64,000 bases of DNA from Ruminococcaceae bacterium Marseille-P2935 (GTDB lineage: Bacteria; Bacillota; Clostridia; Oscillospirales; Ruminococcaceae), in contig LT629952.1 in the NCBI GenBank assembly GCA_900104565.1, positions 927,603 through 991,602 on the forward strand, read 5' to 3'. The notes under the pieces were generated by a model. The model saw only the letters and a list, made by a program, of their open reading frames with translations, searched no databases and had not been told where the DNA came from. The position numbers were made by a program, and so were the translations under genes. This document shows, in pieces, positions 25,765 to 35,368 of the stretch (the first letter of the stretch is position 1; every line of letters begins with the position of its first letter).

Positions 25765-28209
25765 TTAGTCTCTGTATTCTTCCAGAACATATGCCTCGAA
25801 GAAGTCCCCTTCTTTCAGGTCGTTGAATTTCGTCAGGCTCATACCGCACTCATAGCCGGAAGCTACTTCTTTCACATCGTCCTTAAAGCGCTTCAGACTG
25901 TCAAGTTTATCGTCAGCCACTATAATACCATCACGAACAATACGAATATTGGCATTGCGGGTGATTTTGCCATCCACCACATAACAGCCTGCAACTGCGC
26001 CGACGCCGGTAATTTTATATACCTGGCGGACCTCGGCACGGCCGATATCCACTTCGCGAATCTTGGGTGCCAGCATGCCTTTCATCGCAGATTCAACATC
26101 TTCAATCGCGTCATAAATAATACGGTAAAGCCGCATTTCTACGCCGTCACGCTCTGCATTTTCCTTCGCCACCGGGTCAGGACGCACGTTAAATCCAATA
26201 ATAATTGCATTGGAAGCATTGGCCAGCATCACGTCAGACTCGCTTACCGCGCCTACTGCGCCATGAATGACCCGTACTCGTACCTCTTCGTTGGAAAGCT
26301 TCTCCAGAGACTGCTTGACTGCCTCTACAGAACCCTGTACATCTGCCTTAACAATCAGCGGCAGCTCTTTGATTTCCCCTTCAGAAATCTGCTCAAACAG
26401 GTTATCCAATGTAACCTTCTGATAAGCCTTAAACTGTGCTTCCTTCGCCTCGTGCTTCCGTTTTTCAACCAGTTCTTTCGCCAGTTTTTCGTCGGCAACG
26501 GCGTTAAAGTCGTCACCGGCAGACGGCACTTCGTCTAAACCAGTAATCTCAACCGGGGTGGATGGGCCAGCCTCTTCCACACGTTCGCCCCTGTCGTTGA
26601 GCATGACGCGTACACGGCCTAAGGCAGTACCGGCAATGATGACATCGCCGCTGTGCAGCGTACCGGTCTGTACCAGCAGGGTAGCCACCGGGCCGCGGCC
26701 TTTATCCAGCCTTGCTTCAATGACAGTACCCTTGGCCATACGGTTGGGGTTGGCTTTTAATTCTTTCATCTCTGCAACCAGCTGAATCATCTCCAGCAGG
26801 TTATCAATGCCCGTTTTGGCTTTAGCCGATACAGGTACGCAAATCACATCTCCGCCCCATTCTTCAGGTACCAGCTCATATTCGGTAAGCTCCTGCTTTA
26901 CCTTATCGGGGTTCGCCTCGGGTTTATCCATTTTATTAATTGCTACAATAATCGAAACACCTGCGGCCTTGGCGTGGTTAATCGCTTCAACTGTCTGAGG
27001 CATAATGCCGTCATCCGCCGCTACTACCAGCACCGCAATGTCGGTAACCTGGGCACCACGTGCACGCATAGAGGTAAAGGCGGCGTGGCCTGGGGTATCT
27101 AAAAATGTGATAGGCTTGCCATTAATTTCGACCTGGTAAGCACCAATATGCTGGGTAATTCCGCCAGCTTCGCCAGAGGTTACGCTGGTATTGCGAATTG
27201 CATCCAGCAGTGAGGTTTTACCGTGGTCAACATGGCCCATAACAACCACGATGGGGCTGCGGGGCTGCTGATCCTGCTCATCTTCCTCATCGGGCACAAA
27301 CAGCCTTTCCTCAATGGTAACAACCACTTCAGGGGAAACCTTCGCACCAATTTCCATGGCAACTAATGCTGCCGTATCATAGTCAATCGTCTGGGTAGCG
27401 GAGGCCATCACGCCAACTCCCATCAGACGCTTCACAATCTCTGCCGCAGTAACCTTTAAGCGCAGCGCCAGTTCGCTGACTGTAATCTCTTCCGGAATGG
27501 TAATTTCCAGTTTTTGGCGGCGCTGTTTTTCAAGCTCTAAACGGCGCAGCTTTTCGGCCTCCTGCTCTTTGCGGGAAAGACGGGGCTTGCCTCGCTGAGC
27601 AGAACGCTGGTTGAGCTTTTGTTTTTTTACAACATTGTCCTGGCGCTTGTCATTGTAGCCACCCGGAGCAATTCGTTCATACTTTTCGTTGTATTTGTCC
27701 AGGTTCACCTCGGCCGAGCGCATATCCACATGGCGTACATTTGCTTTTTCCACCGTGTTGCTGCTTTGATTATGAACCACCTGCTGGTTGGCCTGAGCGC
27801 TCTGCTGAACAGGGCGGTTATTGTTCTGCTGTGCAGGACGAGCCGGCTGTACCGGGCGCGCCGGAGCCTTGTTGGTATTTTGATTCGGTAAACTTTTCAC
27901 CTGGGGAGCCGCTGGGCTGGCCGGCGCTTTTGGTGCAGAAGATTCTTTTTTCTCCTGCACTGCAGCAGGGGCTTGCGCGGCCTTTTTCTCTTCTGCTTTT
28001 GCAACCGCCATGGCAAAATACTCCTCAAAATTTGGTTTTTCAGTTAGTTTGGTATAATGCTCGAAGATCACGTCCAGCTCCTGCTCGGTAAGGGCGGTCA
28101 TATGCTTTTTGGGGGTTTCAAAATACTTAGCCAGCAGATCAACAACGTCCTTGCTGGGCACCCCAAGATCCTTAGCCACCTCATGTACGCGATACTTATC
28201 CATCATCAT
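25765..28209 (-). CDS. infB: Translation initiation factor IF-2
   Basis: 814 residues. N-terminal IF2-N ([13 protein letters not shown]), a low-complexity Pro/Ala/Gln/Asn-rich linker (about 75-180), a second IF2-N module ([10 protein letters not shown]), the GTPase domain ([17 protein letters not shown], about 325-490), then EF-Tu-like domain II, IF-2 domain 3 and the tRNA-binding C2 domain. Three consecutive ATGs; the first is ten bases after AAGGAGG. Delivers initiator tRNA to the 30S subunit. Confidence 0.98.
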   Translation of the reverse strand: MMMDKYRVHEVAKDLGVPSKDVVDLLAKYFETPKKHMTALTEQELDVIFEHYTKLTEKPNFEEYFAMAVAKAEEKKAAQAPAAVQEKKESSAPKAPASPAAPQVKSLPNQNTNKAPARPVQPARPAQQNNNRPVQQSAQANQQVVHNQSSNTVEKANVRHVDMRSAEVNLDKYNEKYERIAPGGYNDKRQDNVVKKQKLNQRSAQRGKPRLSRKEQEAEKLRRLELEKQRRQKLEITIPEEITVSELALRLKVTAAEIVKRLMGVGVMASATQTIDYDTAALVAMEIGAKVSPEVVVTIEERLFVPDEEDEQDQQPRSPIVVVMGHVDHGKTSLLDAIRNTSVTSGEAGGITQHIGAYQVEINGKPITFLDTPGHAAFTSMRARGAQVTDIAVLVVAADDGIMPQTVEAINHAKAAGVSIIVAINKMDKPEANPDKVKQELTEYELVPEEWGGDVICVPVSAKAKTGIDNLLEMIQLVAEMKELKANPNRMAKGTVIEARLDKGRGPVATLLVQTGTLHSGDVIIAGTALGRVRVMLNDRGERVEEAGPSTPVEITGLDEVPSAGDDFNAVADEKLAKELVEKRKHEAKEAQFKAYQKVTLDNLFEQISEGEIKELPLIVKADVQGSVEAVKQSLEKLSNEEVRVRVIHGAVGAVSESDVMLANASNAIIIGFNVRPDPVAKENAERDGVEMRLYRIIYDAIEDVESAMKGMLAPKIREVDIGRAEVRQVYKITGVGAVAGCYVVDGKITRNANIRIVRDGIIVADDKLDSLKRFKDDVKEVASGYECGMSLTKFNDLKEGDFFEAYVLEEYRD

Positions 28210-28532
28210 CTATCAAATTCCTCCTTGTCATCACAGCCTAAGAGCCGGACTGCCTTGTCCGCAAACCCCTGATTGGTCAGGGCAAGCACACCAGAACGTC
28301 TTCCCAGACCCTGTTCCACCTCATCCATCGTTACATCATCCATAACGGCCATCATTACCTTGCACCGCTGGGCCAGCAGCTTTGCTTTTCCCCCGGTGTT
28401 TTCCGAAAGGTCACAGGTGAGTAAAATCAGCCTGGCCTTTCCAGTTTCGGCCGCTTCCTTCACCACGTCAAATCCCATCTCCAGCATACCTGCTTTACGG
28501 GCAATTGACAAGGTGGAGAATATCTTATTCAC
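28206..28532 (-). CDS. L7Ae-family RNA-binding protein, YlxQ-like
   Basis: 108 residues. [30 protein letters not shown] is the L7Ae/L30e/S12e RNA-binding pattern, and its position between ylxR and infB is the conserved position of ylxQ. Overlaps both neighbours by 4-8 bases. Probably a kink-turn-binding ribosome-associated protein. Confidence 0.9.
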   Translation of the reverse strand: MNKIFSTLSIARKAGMLEMGFDVVKEAAETGKARLILLTCDLSENTGGKAKLLAQRCKVMMAVMDDVTMDEVEQGLGRRSGVLALTNQGFADKAVRLLGCDDKEEFDR

Positions 28533-28794
28533 CTTTTGCCATTTCCTCCTCTAGCCGGTCATAAACCGCTTCTGGAATTTCGCACGAAAATGCACGCTCG
28601 ATCCGCTTCGATTTCCGAGCCTTTTTTAAACAATCTATATTATTGCAGACATAGGCTCCCCTGCCGGATTTTTTACCAGTCAGGTCAAGGAAAATTTCCC
28701 CTTCCGGGCTTCGCACCACCCGAACCAATTCTCTTTTCGGCTTATGCTCATTGCATCCAGTGCACATTCTCATAGGTACACGTTTATTCTGCAT
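28525..28794 (-). CDS. rnpM: YlxR (RnpM-like) RNA-binding protein
   Basis: 89 residues. RMCTGCNEHKPKRELVRVVRSPEG followed by GKKSGRGAYVC is diagnostic for the YlxR/DUF448 family. The Bacillus protein binds RNase P RNA and was named RnpM. Lies between nusA and ylxQ as usual. Confidence 0.93.
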   Translation of the reverse strand: MQNKRVPMRMCTGCNEHKPKRELVRVVRSPEGEIFLDLTGKKSGRGAYVCNNIDCLKKARKSKRIERAFSCEIPEAVYDRLEEEMAKGE

Positions 28795-28827
28795 AAGAAC
28801 CTCCCTATATCTGCGTTATGTTTCGTA

Positions 28828-29931
28828 TTATTCTTCTGATCCTGTTTCATCTTCCGGCAAAGTTTTCTGCTGAACTGTTTCGTCATCTTCACCATAGAAA
28901 CCGCTCTCAGGCCGGATGTCAATTTTCCATCCGGTTAACCGGGCAGCAAGACGGGCATTTTGGCCTTTGTTGCCAATTGCTAAGGACAGCTGATGATCAG
29001 GCACAGTTACTTTGCAGCTCTTAGTTCCTTCGGGGTCAACCTCAACCGAAAGTACATCGGAAGGGGAAAGCGCCGCGGCAATAAATTCACCAACGTCCTC
29101 GCTAAATTTGATGACATCAATCTTCTCGCCGTCCAGCTCATCCACAATGGTGGAAACACGGGCACCTTTTGGACCAATGCACGCGCCGACAGCATCTACA
29201 TTCTCATCCTTGCTGTATACGGCAATTTTGGTTCTGGACCCGGCCTCGCGGGAGATTGCCTTAATCTCTACAGTGCCGTCATATATCTCTGGTACCTGCA
29301 TCTCAAACAGTCTTTTTACCAAACCGGGATGGGTACGGGAAATCATTAGTTTGGGGCCTTTTTCGGTGGCCAGAACATCCACCACGTAAACCTTAACCCG
29401 CTGGCCCTCGGAAAGCTCCTCAGTTGCAATCTGCTCGTTCTTGGGCAAAATTGCTTCCGAGCGGCCGATTTCCACCGTTGCATTCCCTTTTTTCGGGTCA
29501 ATTTTCAAAATAGTTGCTGTAACAATATCAAACTGCTTGCTCTGGTATTCTGCCAGCAGCTGGCCGCGTTCCGCTTCACGGATGCCCTGGCGGATTACAT
29601 GTTTGGCTGCCTGGGCTGCAATACGCCCAAAGTCCTTGGTTTCCAGTGGAATTTCAACAATATCGCCTACCATGGCTTTTGAGTTGTAACGCTTGGCCTG
29701 ATCGGGCAGAATTTCAGAGGCAGGGTCTTCCACTTCTTCTACCACCTGCTTGCGTACCGCTACATAAAAACGCTGATGGGCAGGGTCAATTTCCACAATG
29801 TTATCCTCCGCATTGGCGTCCCGGCGGATGGCAATTGAAATTGCATTTTTAATTTTTTCCAGCAAATATTCTGCGGGAATCCCCTTTTCCTTTTCCAGAA
29901 GCGCAAGCGCCTCAAAGAATTCACTGTTCAT
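28828..29931 (-). CDS. nusA: Transcription termination/antitermination factor NusA
   Basis: 367 residues. N-terminal RNA-polymerase-binding domain, S1 domain (about 135-200), and two KH domains with ACIGPKGARVSTIVDELDGEKIDV and LAIGNKGQNARLAARLTGWKIDI. It has an acidic tail but no long C-terminal repeat region, as in other Firmicutes. The ATG at 29931 is chosen; a GTG at 29943 lies directly on the AGGAGG site and cannot be used with it. Confidence 0.97.
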   Translation of the reverse strand: MNSEFFEALALLEKEKGIPAEYLLEKIKNAISIAIRRDANAEDNIVEIDPAHQRFYVAVRKQVVEEVEDPASEILPDQAKRYNSKAMVGDIVEIPLETKDFGRIAAQAAKHVIRQGIREAERGQLLAEYQSKQFDIVTATILKIDPKKGNATVEIGRSEAILPKNEQIATEELSEGQRVKVYVVDVLATEKGPKLMISRTHPGLVKRLFEMQVPEIYDGTVEIKAISREAGSRTKIAVYSKDENVDAVGACIGPKGARVSTIVDELDGEKIDVIKFSEDVGEFIAAALSPSDVLSVEVDPEGTKSCKVTVPDHQLSLAIGNKGQNARLAARLTGWKIDIRPESGFYGEDDETVQQKTLPEDETGSEE

Positions 29932-29947
29932 TTTCTCCAGCACCCTC

Positions 29948-30427
29948 CTAAAAATCGATCTCTTCCCGCAGCCTTACGAACGCGGTTTCATTTTTTTCAA
30001 AGCTCATTTCTAAATCTTCATCCAGCAAAATGGTTACCACGCCGTTTTCATAGCTGGTCAACTGGCCGGCAAAATCCCGTATACCTTCTACCGGGCGGAT
30101 CAGGCGAACATTTACTTCATGGCCGATATATTGCTGAAAATGCCAATCCTTTACCAGGTCCCGCTCAATTCCTGGAGAAGAAACTTCAAGGTAATAAGAC
30201 TGGTCAATAAAATCCTCCTCGTCTAAAAGGGGGTTAATTGCTCGGCTGAGCGCCTCGCAGTCATCAATGGTGACGCCGCCTTCTTTATCAATAAAATAGC
30301 GCAGGAACCAAGAGCTGCCTTCTTTTTCAAACCGTACGTCCCAAAGAATCAGCTTCATCTGCTCTACCAGCGGTTCTGCAAGCTGGGTAGCCAACGCCAC
30401 AGTGTTTGGTTTTTTGCCAGTTGCCAA
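29948..30427 (-). CDS. rimP: Ribosome maturation factor RimP
   Basis: 159 residues. VRFEKEGSSWFLRYFIDKEGGVTIDDCEALSRAI and YYLEVSSPGIERDL are RimP signatures. Needed for 30S assembly. The start is TTG at 30427, eight bases after GGAG; the open frame continues upstream to 30484, but that part overlaps the leader hairpin. First gene of the operon. Confidence 0.94.
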   Translation of the reverse strand: MATGKKPNTVALATQLAEPLVEQMKLILWDVRFEKEGSSWFLRYFIDKEGGVTIDDCEALSRAINPLLDEEDFIDQSYYLEVSSPGIERDLVKDWHFQQYIGHEVNVRLIRPVEGIRDFAGQLTSYENGVVTILLDEDLEMSFEKNETAFVRLREEIDF

Positions 30428-30447
30428 TAAAATCACTCCACATAAAC

Positions 30448-30478
30448 GAAAGAGCGGGAAAACACTTCCCACTCTTTC
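30448..30478 (-). promoter_or_regulatory. Hairpin in the rimP leader
   Basis: Minus strand: AAAGAGTGGGAA pairs with TTCCCGCTCTTT. It lies between the promoter and rimP start with no U-tract. Leaders of rimP-nusA operons often carry such structures for autocontrol by NusA; that role is inferred. Confidence 0.5.
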
Positions 30479-30499
30479 AGTCAAACTTCTATCATGGTT

Positions 30500-30528
30500 A
30501 CTTTACCATATCCTCACGCTGATTGCAA
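30500..30528 (-). promoter_or_regulatory. Sigma-A promoter of the rimP-nusA-infB operon
   Basis: Minus strand: -35 TTGCAA (30528-30523), 17-base spacer, -10 TAAAGT (30505-30500). Confidence 0.72.
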
Positions 30529-30544
30529 GGGGAAAAGCGCAATT

Positions 30545-31051
30545 TTATCGTTTTTTTTCAAAAGACATAGCTTTTTGGGCCTGTAATATCAGGTCGGTGC
30601 ACTCCCGCACCGCACCTTTTCCTCCCTCTTTTGTAAGCAGAATATCAACATAAGGTTTAATATCTTCATGACAATCTGCCGGTGCAAACACCATCCCAAC
30701 TTTTTTCATAATAGGTAAATCGTTCAGGTCATCCCCAATATAGGCAATTTCTTCACAGCTCACATTCAACTGCTCCATTACATCCTGCAATGCGTCAAGC
30801 TTATCCCCCGCATTTTGATAAATGTGCTGAATTCCTAATTCCCCAGCGCGAAACTCCACAATTTGAGACTGCCGGCCGGTTATAATGACGGGGATTAACC
30901 CAGCCTTACGAAGCATAACAATGCCATAGCCGTCCTTGGCCTGAAAAGCCTTCATACACTCCCCCTGGGAAGAAATATAGATATGCCCATCGGTGAGGGT
31001 GCCATCTACATCCATTGCCAAAACCTTTATTTTTTGCAGCCGTTCTGTCAC
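30545..31051 (-). CDS. KdsC-like HAD-IIIA phosphatase
   Basis: 168 residues, compact HAD without a cap. Motif I MDVDGTLTDG near residue 13, FQAKDGYGIVMLRKAG, ITGRQS, IGDDLNDLPIMKKVG, and LTKEGGKGAVRE near the C-terminus match the KDO-8-phosphate phosphatase group. Since the window points to a Gram-positive, KDO is not an expected product; a nonulosonic-acid or other sugar-phosphate role is more likely. Start is GTG at 31051 behind GGAAAG. Its upstream region contains a perfect 12-bp inverted repeat (31224-31264). Confidence 0.85.
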   Translation of the reverse strand: MTERLQKIKVLAMDVDGTLTDGHIYISSQGECMKAFQAKDGYGIVMLRKAGLIPVIITGRQSQIVEFRAGELGIQHIYQNAGDKLDALQDVMEQLNVSCEEIAYIGDDLNDLPIMKKVGMVFAPADCHEDIKPYVDILLTKEGGKGAVRECTDLILQAQKAMSFEKKR

Positions 31052-31223
31052 TATGATCTTCCTTTCCAATTCACTGATGCTGATTGACAATACTGTCCAT
31101 TCCCCTGCAGTGCCGCGGCATTCCAACACTTTAACCCCTTGTATCGTACTGTGAGCCTTAGTGTAAACGGAGCCAATGCAACACTGTTAAATTTTCTTGA
31201 AGGGAAACCAGCATTCCTAAGCA

Positions 31224-31264
31224 ATTCGATTCATTATAATTTAGTATAGCACAATGAATCGAAT
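31224..31264. repeat. Perfect 12-bp inverted repeat, operator-like
   Basis: ATTCGATTCATT (31224-31235) and AATGAATCGAAT (31253-31264) are exact reverse complements separated by 17 bases. The spacer contains TATAAT- and TATACT-like hexamers on the minus strand. It lies between the spoVT terminator and the KdsC-like gene and looks like a repressor operator over a promoter. Confidence 0.65.
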
Positions 31265-31298
31265 CAAAAAAGAAGCGCCCCGCTAAAAAGCGGGGCGC
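31265..31298 (-). terminator. Strong terminator downstream of spoVT
   Basis: Minus strand: GCGCCCCGC pairs with GCGGGGCGC around TTTTTA, followed by TTC and a run of six T. It is 170 bases past the spoVT stop, so it may end a separate RNA. Confidence 0.88.
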
Positions 31299-31468
31299 CG
31301 GCCTGTCAATCAACCTCCCGCAAGAGGTAAAAGGAGTATCTGGCCTTCCGCCGTGCTGTCAGGCACCGCGTTCAGATTCCCAGAGCTGTATTGTTTTGAA
31401 ATGGAATTTTTTAAACATTTGTTGGCTGCAGAAAAGCTTACCGCCCCCTGGAAAAACTAAAAACTATA
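31299..31468 (-). other. Structured 3' region after spoVT, possible small RNA
   Basis: About 170 bases between the spoVT stop and its terminator. Pairings include GCCTGAC with GACAGGC (one mismatch) enclosing an ACCTC/GAGGT hairpin. No known riboswitch or 6S/SRP consensus was recognised and no promoter is convincing. It could simply be the spoVT 3' untranslated region. Confidence 0.3.
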
Positions 31469-32011
31469 CTACTCTTCCATTTGACGGCCTAAAAAAGCTG
31501 CTGCAGTATAAATCAGCTTTACTTCGGTATCCCCCGCTACGTTGCCGCTTTCCCCTGTCAAAAACATAATTGCACCGCAAACATCCCCCGCAGCCAAAAT
31601 GGGGGCGGCAGCCAATGCATACCGGTCCACCCCTTCCACCGGCTGCAGCTTACGTGATTCGCCCGACGTGCATGCATAGGAACGGCGTTGTTCCATCATT
31701 TCTTCTAAAGTTGCAGAAACCCGGCGTTCCAAAAGTTCTTTTTTGGGAATACCGGCCACTGAGATAACATGGTCGCGGTCACAAACCACTACCGGATATC
31801 CCCCGGTTTTATACAAAACCTCTGCATACTGAGCCGAAAAAGAAGACAGCTCGCCAATGGGAGAATATTTTTTAAAGATGACCTCGCCATCATTATCAGT
31901 AAAAATTTCCAGTGGGTCCCCTTCGCGGATTCGCATGGTACGGCGAATCTCTTTTGGAATAACTACACGCCCTAGGTCATCGATTCTTCTTACAATTCCT
32001 GTCGCCTTCAT
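31469..32011 (-). CDS. spoVT: Stage V sporulation protein T
   Basis: 180 residues. AbrB-type swapped-hairpin DNA-binding domain at 1-50 (GIVRRIDDLGRVVIPKEIRRTMRI...) and a C-terminal GAF-like domain (about 55-178). SpoVT tunes sigma-G-dependent forespore genes. The ATG at 32011 follows GGAGG at ten bases. The gene is strong evidence that the host sporulates or descends from a sporulating lineage. Confidence 0.95.
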   Translation of the reverse strand: MKATGIVRRIDDLGRVVIPKEIRRTMRIREGDPLEIFTDNDGEVIFKKYSPIGELSSFSAQYAEVLYKTGGYPVVVCDRDHVISVAGIPKKELLERRVSATLEEMMEQRRSYACTSGESRKLQPVEGVDRYALAAAPILAAGDVCGAIMFLTGESGNVAGDTEVKLIYTAAAFLGRQMEE

Positions 32012-32212
32012 GGGCAAAATTCCTCCTGTGACTATAAAGTAAATAATAGAATATGTTTGATTCTGTTTTTTTGCCGCGCTGTAATACAGAATTCCTTTTG
32101 TCTCACCTCTATTATTTACTCAAAAGGAAATTTTATGCCGGGAAAAACTAATATTTTCTTTTTTCTAAATAAAACTTTTCCAGTAAAGGGAATTTTTATT
32201 TTATAAAAAAAT

Positions 32213-32241
32213 TTGACAAAAAAGAGGAAAGCTAATAAAGT
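32213..32241 (+). promoter_or_regulatory. Sigma-A promoter of the NSS symporter
   Basis: -35 TTGACA (32213-32218), 17-base spacer, -10 TAAAGT (32236-32241), about 35 bases before the start codon. Confidence 0.8.
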
Positions 32242-32276
32242 ATTTATGAATATTTTATGAAGAAGGAGAATTTGTT

Positions 32277-33653
32277 ATGCAGCAACGTGAGCGGTTTGCA
32301 TCCCGCCTTGGATTCTTGCTTATTTCTGCCGGATGTGCCATAGGGCTTGGAAATGTCTGGCGTTTCCCCTACATTACCGGCCAGTATGGAGGCGCTGCTT
32401 TTGTTTTGGTTTACCTGCTATTTTTGGTATTGCTGGGGCTTCCAATCATGGTTATGGAGTTTGCGGTAGGCCGTGGCAGTCAAAAAAGTGCTGCCAGTTC
32501 TTTTCGCGTTTTAGAACCGAAAGGCAGCAAGTGGCACATCTACGGTTATTTTGCCATGTTTGGCAATTATATACTCATGATGTTTTATACTACCATTGGC
32601 GGCTGGATGCTGGCTTATTTATTTAAGATGATAAAAGGCGATTTTATAGGCTTAAGTCCTGAAGGAATCACACAGCAATACACTGTTCTTTCGTCAAACC
32701 CATGGGTGTCGGCTTTTTGGATGATACTGGCTGTGCTGATTGGTTTTGGTGTTTGCGCAATGGGTCTGCAAAATGGTGTAGAAAAGATAACTAAAATTAT
32801 GATGAGCAGCTTATTTTTTATCATGATCATTTTAGCGATCCGCTCTGTTACCCTTCCCGGCGCTACAAAAGGGTTAGAATTCTATTTGTTGCCCGACTTT
32901 ACAAAATTCACCCAGCAGGGAATTGGAACCACTATTTATGCTGCTATGGGACAGGCGTTTTTTACCCTGAGCCTTGGAATTGGTTCTATGGCTATTTTTG
33001 GCAGCTATATTGGCAAGGACCGCAGCCTTACCGGAGAATCTATAAACATTACCTTATTAGATACCTTTGTGGCATTGATGGCCGGTCTTATTATCTTCCC
33101 CGCTTGTTTTAGTTTTGGCATTAACCCAGGCCAAGGGCCTTCGCTCATTTTTTTGACACTGCCCAATATATTCAATGCCATGCCCGGCAGTCAAATTTGG
33201 GGGTCTTTGTTTTTTCTGTTTATGACCTTTGCAGCGCTTTCTACCATTATTGCGGTATTTGAAAATATAGTTGCTTTTGGCATGGATTTATGGAATTGGA
33301 CCCGAAAAAAGGCTGTCATCATAAATGTGTTTCTAATCTCCCTGCTCTCGCTGCCCTGTGTGTTTGGATTTAACCTGCTAAGTGGCTTTACCCCCTTTGG
33401 AGGAAACAGTAATGTGCTTGATTTAGAGGACTTTATTGTCAGCAGCAATCTGCTGCCACTGGGCTCCCTGGTTTATTTGCTTTTCTGTGTCACACGTTAC
33501 GGCTGGGGCTGGAACAACTTTCTTACTGAAGCCAATACAGGCAAAGGGGTCAAATTCCCTAAATGGGCCCGTTTTTATGTCACCTTTATACTGCCGTTAA
33601 TCGTGCTGTTTATTTTTTTCATGGGGTATTACGAAAAATTCTTTAAGGCTTAG
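32277..33653 (+). CDS. Neurotransmitter:sodium symporter (NSS/SNF) family transporter
   Basis: 458 residues with about 11-12 hydrophobic segments. The TM1 sodium/substrate signature GLGNVWRFPYITGQYGGAAF is intact at about 20-39, and the bacterial NSS features around TM6-TM8 (TLSLGIGSMAIFGSYIG, FAALSTIIAVFENI) are present. Bacterial members import amino acids such as tryptophan, leucine or tyrosine with sodium. ATG at 32277 with GAAGGAG upstream; own promoter and terminator, so monocistronic. Confidence 0.93.
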   Translation: MQQRERFASRLGFLLISAGCAIGLGNVWRFPYITGQYGGAAFVLVYLLFLVLLGLPIMVMEFAVGRGSQKSAASSFRVLEPKGSKWHIYGYFAMFGNYILMMFYTTIGGWMLAYLFKMIKGDFIGLSPEGITQQYTVLSSNPWVSAFWMILAVLIGFGVCAMGLQNGVEKITKIMMSSLFFIMIILAIRSVTLPGATKGLEFYLLPDFTKFTQQGIGTTIYAAMGQAFFTLSLGIGSMAIFGSYIGKDRSLTGESINITLLDTFVALMAGLIIFPACFSFGINPGQGPSLIFLTLPNIFNAMPGSQIWGSLFFLFMTFAALSTIIAVFENIVAFGMDLWNWTRKKAVIINVFLISLLSLPCVFGFNLLSGFTPFGGNSNVLDLEDFIVSSNLLPLGSLVYLLFCVTRYGWGWNNFLTEANTGKGVKFPKWARFYVTFILPLIVLFIFFMGYYEKFFKA

Positions 33654-34264
33654 GGGCTGTTTTAAAATCCGCATACCAATATTTAACAAGACAAAATAAT
33701 CCGGCAGGCTGCTGCCGGGCAAAGGCTTTAACCCGCGAATGTAATAGCATTCCTTCCTCCAAAAAGCTGCTTCAGAAAATTCTGAAGCGGCTTTTTTGAT
33801 GTAAATTGCAGCCATGGGAAAACGCATCATGCAAGAATAATTTTGCAGCGCGCACATAGCCTTATCCAATAATTTTAATAAAAATTTTCTAAAACCGACT
33901 TGTGATAAATAAATGGTTTTCCTGCCCTGGTTCACAATATTTTATAAAAACAACACAGGCTGTTTTATTTCACTTCCTAGGGGCTTATCCAACGCTACGG
34001 CACAGCTTTTCAAAAAACAGCAACATTTCTTTTTTGGGGGCAGGGGCCTACCAGTTACCATTCCCTTTATAGCCTATCCTGTAGTCGAGTAAAATGAATA
34101 CTGAAAAGTTTTCGACCAATACTGCCCGTCCTCTAAATATATGATAGATATCGTGTTTTTATTGTTTCTCCATCCGGACTGCGACAGCTTTCGACTGGTG
34201 CAATCCGGCATAATATATTTATCTTATCAATCTCTTCGCAGTTTTTTTTAATGAGGTGTTTCAT
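33654..34264. other. Intergenic region
   Basis: Contains the terminator at 33761-33797 and a hairpin at 34174-34208 (CCGGACTGC with GCAATCCGG, one mismatch) about 55 bases before the next gene. No gene supported. Confidence 0.45.
33761..33797 (+). terminator. Rho-independent terminator of NSS symporter
   Basis: GCTGCTTCAGA pairs with TCTGAAGCGGC (one mismatch), flanked by A5 and T6. Confidence 0.85.
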
Positions 34265-34843
34265 TTGGAAAAAGCAAGCCGTTTTGCCGTATCATTGCGG
34301 CATCTTCCCACACAATTCATTTTACGCATAGCCTCTTTCATTTTTTTATGGGGCGTGGGTGCTTTGCTGCACTTTGCCTATCACTGGTCTTCACAGAATT
34401 TATTAATCGGAATGTTCGGCTGTGTCAATGAAAGTGTTTGGGAACATTTAAAAATGGTTTTTTGGCCATGGGTGTTCTGGTCTTTGGGGGAATACAGTGT
34501 ATGCAAAACTCAAATACACAACTTCATTTTGGGTAAAATTGCTCAGGTGACCCTTTCCTGTTTTTTTGTAATAGCGGTGTTTTATAGTTACACATTTTTT
34601 ACCCAAAAGAGTATTTTTGCAGTAGATATTCTCACCTTTTCTTCTGCAATAGCTTTAGGTCAGCTGGCAGATATTAAGGCGCGGCGGATAAAACTGACAC
34701 CGGATTATTACTGGAATACAGCTATGGTCTGTATCGTTGCCCTTGTATGTACCGCATTTATGACATTTACCTTTGATCCACCCAGGACCGCATTTTTTCA
34801 AGACCCTGTTACTGGCAGCTATGGTGTTACCCTGAAAAGGTAA
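34265..34843 (+). CDS. DUF6512-like integral membrane protein
   Basis: About 192 residues with five to six hydrophobic segments. The pattern GALLHFAYHWS, then GCVNESVWEHLKMVFWPWVFW, and a C-terminal FTFDPPRTAFFQDPVTGSYGV is characteristic of a conserved Clostridia family of unknown function (DUF6512, from memory). Start is TTG at 34265, six bases after GAGGTG; a GTG at 34256 is also in frame. Monocistronic. Confidence 0.78.
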   Translation: MEKASRFAVSLRHLPTQFILRIASFIFLWGVGALLHFAYHWSSQNLLIGMFGCVNESVWEHLKMVFWPWVFWSLGEYSVCKTQIHNFILGKIAQVTLSCFFVIAVFYSYTFFTQKSIFAVDILTFSSAIALGQLADIKARRIKLTPDYYWNTAMVCIVALVCTAFMTFTFDPPRTAFFQDPVTGSYGVTLKR

Positions 34844-35043
34844 GCCCAATAAAGAATTGCTCTTCGGCATCTTTCCGCTGTTCCTTATTTCCATGCTTTA
34901 CAGCTAAGAATATTTTTACTATATACAGAAAATGAGCTGACAAAAACGTAGTTTACTGCCTAAATAGAGCCGCAGAAAGTACTTTTATAAAAGCTTTGGC
35001 TACTTGCTTCGCAGTAAATATTCAGAAAAACAATCTAAAAAAC

Positions 35044-35090
35044 AAAAAGCCTACAAATCCGCATAAACAGCGGATTCATAGGCTTTTTGC
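35044..35090 (-). terminator. Terminator after tRNA-Lys
   Basis: Minus strand: AAAAAGCCTATGAATCCGC pairs with GCGGATTTGTAGGCTTTTT, followed by T-rich sequence, directly after the tRNA. Confidence 0.88.
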
Positions 35091-35091
35091 A

Positions 35092-35167
35092 TGGTGAGCC
35101 ATTGGAGGCTCGAACTCCAGACCCCTTGATTAAAAGTCAAGTGCTCTACCAACTGAGCTAATGGCTC
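35092..35167 (-). tRNA. tRNA-Lys (anticodon TTT)
   Basis: 76 bases including an encoded CCA. Acceptor stem GAGCCAT/ATGGCTC, D-arm with AGCTCAGTTGGTAGAGC, anticodon loop CTTTTAA (anticodon TTT), T-arm GGAGTTCGAGCCTCC. All stems pair. A consensus promoter lies 40 bases upstream and a terminator immediately downstream. Confidence 0.97.
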
Positions 35168-35204
35168 GTCTCACTTTATTTTGCTCTCGCCAGAGCGCTT
35201 TGTT

Positions 35205-35233
35205 ATTATATCAAGAATAAATAATATTGTCAA
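35205..35233 (-). promoter_or_regulatory. Promoter of tRNA-Lys
   Basis: Minus strand: perfect -35 TTGACA (35233-35228), 17-base spacer, perfect -10 TATAAT (35210-35205). Confidence 0.9.
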
Positions 35234-35368
35234 CAATAAAAATACATTTTTTTTAAAAAATTTTCCAATACTTATTTTTTCCCTTTATTCTGTCAAAAGA
35301 CCATGATGACAAAAGGGAAAAAAATGGGTAGAATAAAGGATATGGATGGCTGAAGGGAGAGATGCATT

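Noticed and set aside
31299..31468. 6S RNA or SRP RNA
   Set aside because: The conserved SRP apical loop and the 6S bubble sequences were not found.
33597..33935. Minus-strand frame overlapping the symporter 3' end
   Set aside because: It spans the symporter terminator and has no ribosome binding site.
34174..34208. Riboswitch upstream of the DUF6512-like gene
   Set aside because: Only a single short hairpin with one mismatch; no known riboswitch consensus matched.
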